From Pararhodonellum marinum (GTDB lineage Bacteria > Bacteroidota > Bacteroidia > Cytophagales > Cyclobacteriaceae), in NCBI RefSeq assembly GCF_015354735.1, contig NZ_JACEFJ010000011.1, positions 62,001 through 126,000 on the forward strand: DNA of 64,000 bases, read 5' to 3'. A program made the position numbers and the translations under genes. Below, in pieces: positions 63,374 through 64,000 of this stretch. Under the pieces are notes generated by a model. That model worked only from the letters and a program-made list of their open reading frames with translations, was not told the origin of the DNA and did not search any database. Position 1 is the stretch's first letter. Every line of letters starts with the position of its first letter.

Positions 63374-64000
63374 TTAGAAAAAACGTAGACCTGCCCTGAA
63401 TCCCCACCATAGCTGGCTTGATAGGTCTTCAGGATGAGCCCGCTCGTTCCTAATTGTGGGACGGACATAGGTGAAAAGTTCCGGATGATCCGGGAAGGAA
63501 TCGTCATAAACCCTGAAATTCAAAGTAGGTCCTGCGAAGAGGGCCATTTTTTTAACCACCTGAAATTCAGCCCCAACATACAACCGGTTGACCAGGTTCA
63601 GTGCTTCCACATTGCCTTGATTCAACTGCTCCGAACTCGCCTCGATGTTGAGGAAGAGGTTTCTGCCCAACCGGGGAGAGGTACCGATCCCATAGCCAAA
63701 TGCCCAGGTTACATTTTCGCCGATTTCAGGTCTTATGCCAGCAAAAAGAATGTTGTAAAATTCCCGCTTTCCGGTGCGCAGAGCCAAATTCAGTGGCAGC
63801 ACTTCATTGAAGCTAAGCTCCACGGTATGGTAGCCTGAGCGGACAAAACTGATCAGTCCCACCGGCACCCCACTCATGCTGTCTGCATAGTTGAAGAGGC
63901 CGAGCTGAAAACCCTGAACCTTAGTGGCATAATTGAAAGGGGCCACTTGGGAGCCTTTGACGTCTTTAGCAGCAAAATTGGCCAAGCCGGAGACCTGCGT
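63374..64000 (-). CDS. Surface barrel protein of the 'YATKVxGxQxG' repeat type, cut by window edge
   Basis: 209 visible residues; the frame runs off the right edge without a start, so this is the C-terminal part. The start of the visible piece repeats a pattern (QVAPFNYATKVQGFQLGLFN, then VPVGLISFVRSGYH), seen in Bacteroidota surface proteins made of tandem short barrel strands. The C-terminus (LWWGFRAGLRFF) is an outer-membrane-type end. Function unknown. Confidence 0.7.
   Translation of the reverse strand, partial: TQVSGLANFAAKDVKGSQVAPFNYATKVQGFQLGLFNYADSMSGVPVGLISFVRSGYHTVELSFNEVLPLNLALRTGKREFYNILFAGIRPEIGENVTWAFGYGIGTSPRLGRNLFLNIEASSEQLNQGNVEALNLVNRLYVGAEFQVVKKMALFAGPTLNFRVYDDSFPDHPELFTYVRPTIRNERAHPEDLSSQLWWGFRAGLRFF

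Overview
The window looks like chromosome of a member of the phylum Bacteroidota. The most likely home is the Cytophagia/Cyclobacteriaceae group (Algoriphagus-, Cyclobacterium- or Belliella-like). This is inferred from the proteins (TonB-dependent receptor with an N-terminal carboxypeptidase-regulatory domain, PorT-like outer-membrane barrels, GH36/GH38-like glycosidases, sugar-phosphate-isomerase-type TIM barrels), from few recognisable Shine-Dalgarno sequences, and from intergenic filler made of low-complexity dispersed repeats. No rRNA or tRNA gene, insertion sequence, CRISPR array or riboswitch was recognised.

Layout. (1) 87-2570: lon protease, followed by an 870-bp gap packed with dispersed repeats. 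(2) 3444-17679: a long run of mostly single, short accessory genes, all on the minus strand: SDR and CMD enzymes with an AraC regulator, DUF1761, a lipoprotein, DUF4145, a very AT-rich gene for a predicted PD-(D/E)XK nuclease, GNAT, cupin, a DUF2947-like gene, a Crp/Fnr regulator, YdeI, two alpha/beta hydrolases and an SDR. Decayed gene pieces lie among them: a frameshifted HigA-type antitoxin and a possible nucleotidyltransferase fragment. (3) 17831-23554: a 1637-residue sigma-54 activator with seven tandem GAF-like sensor domains, followed by an outer-membrane barrel gene. (4) 24112-25147: a second repeat-filled gap containing a DUF1801 gene remnant.

(5) 25148-47574: a carbohydrate-catabolism region. 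One block runs PhyH dioxygenase, sugar porter, two TIM-barrel isomerases, GH36 alpha-galactosidase-like enzyme, pyruvyl-transferase-like protein and a membrane protein. A second block is a Tat-exported TIM-barrel protein plus a Gfo/Idh/MocA dehydrogenase, divergent from an AraC regulator. A third block is GH38-like, beta-helix, GH38-like, ROK kinase, EamA transporter and SIS isomerase. There is no SusC/SusD pair. The most informative find is at 33339-33535: a decayed second copy of the AraC gene's promoter and 5' end, sitting divergently in front of the PhyH operon and keeping 24 promoter bases unchanged. It suggests that the two operons once had, and may still share, the same type of regulator and binding site.

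(6) 47947-64000: a lipoprotein, an outer-membrane barrel, the dxr-rseP operon with a clear terminator, a divergent Deg/HtrA protease, an orphan HEPN-type protein, an LVIVD lipoprotein with a barrel partner, a Dph6-like PP-loop enzyme, a six-hairpin glycosidase behind a TonB-dependent receptor, and two more outer-membrane proteins, the last cut by the window edge.

Starts were moved downstream of the longest open frame where that frame begins with TTG or lacks the family N-terminus. All family names come from reading the translations by eye; no database search was run.
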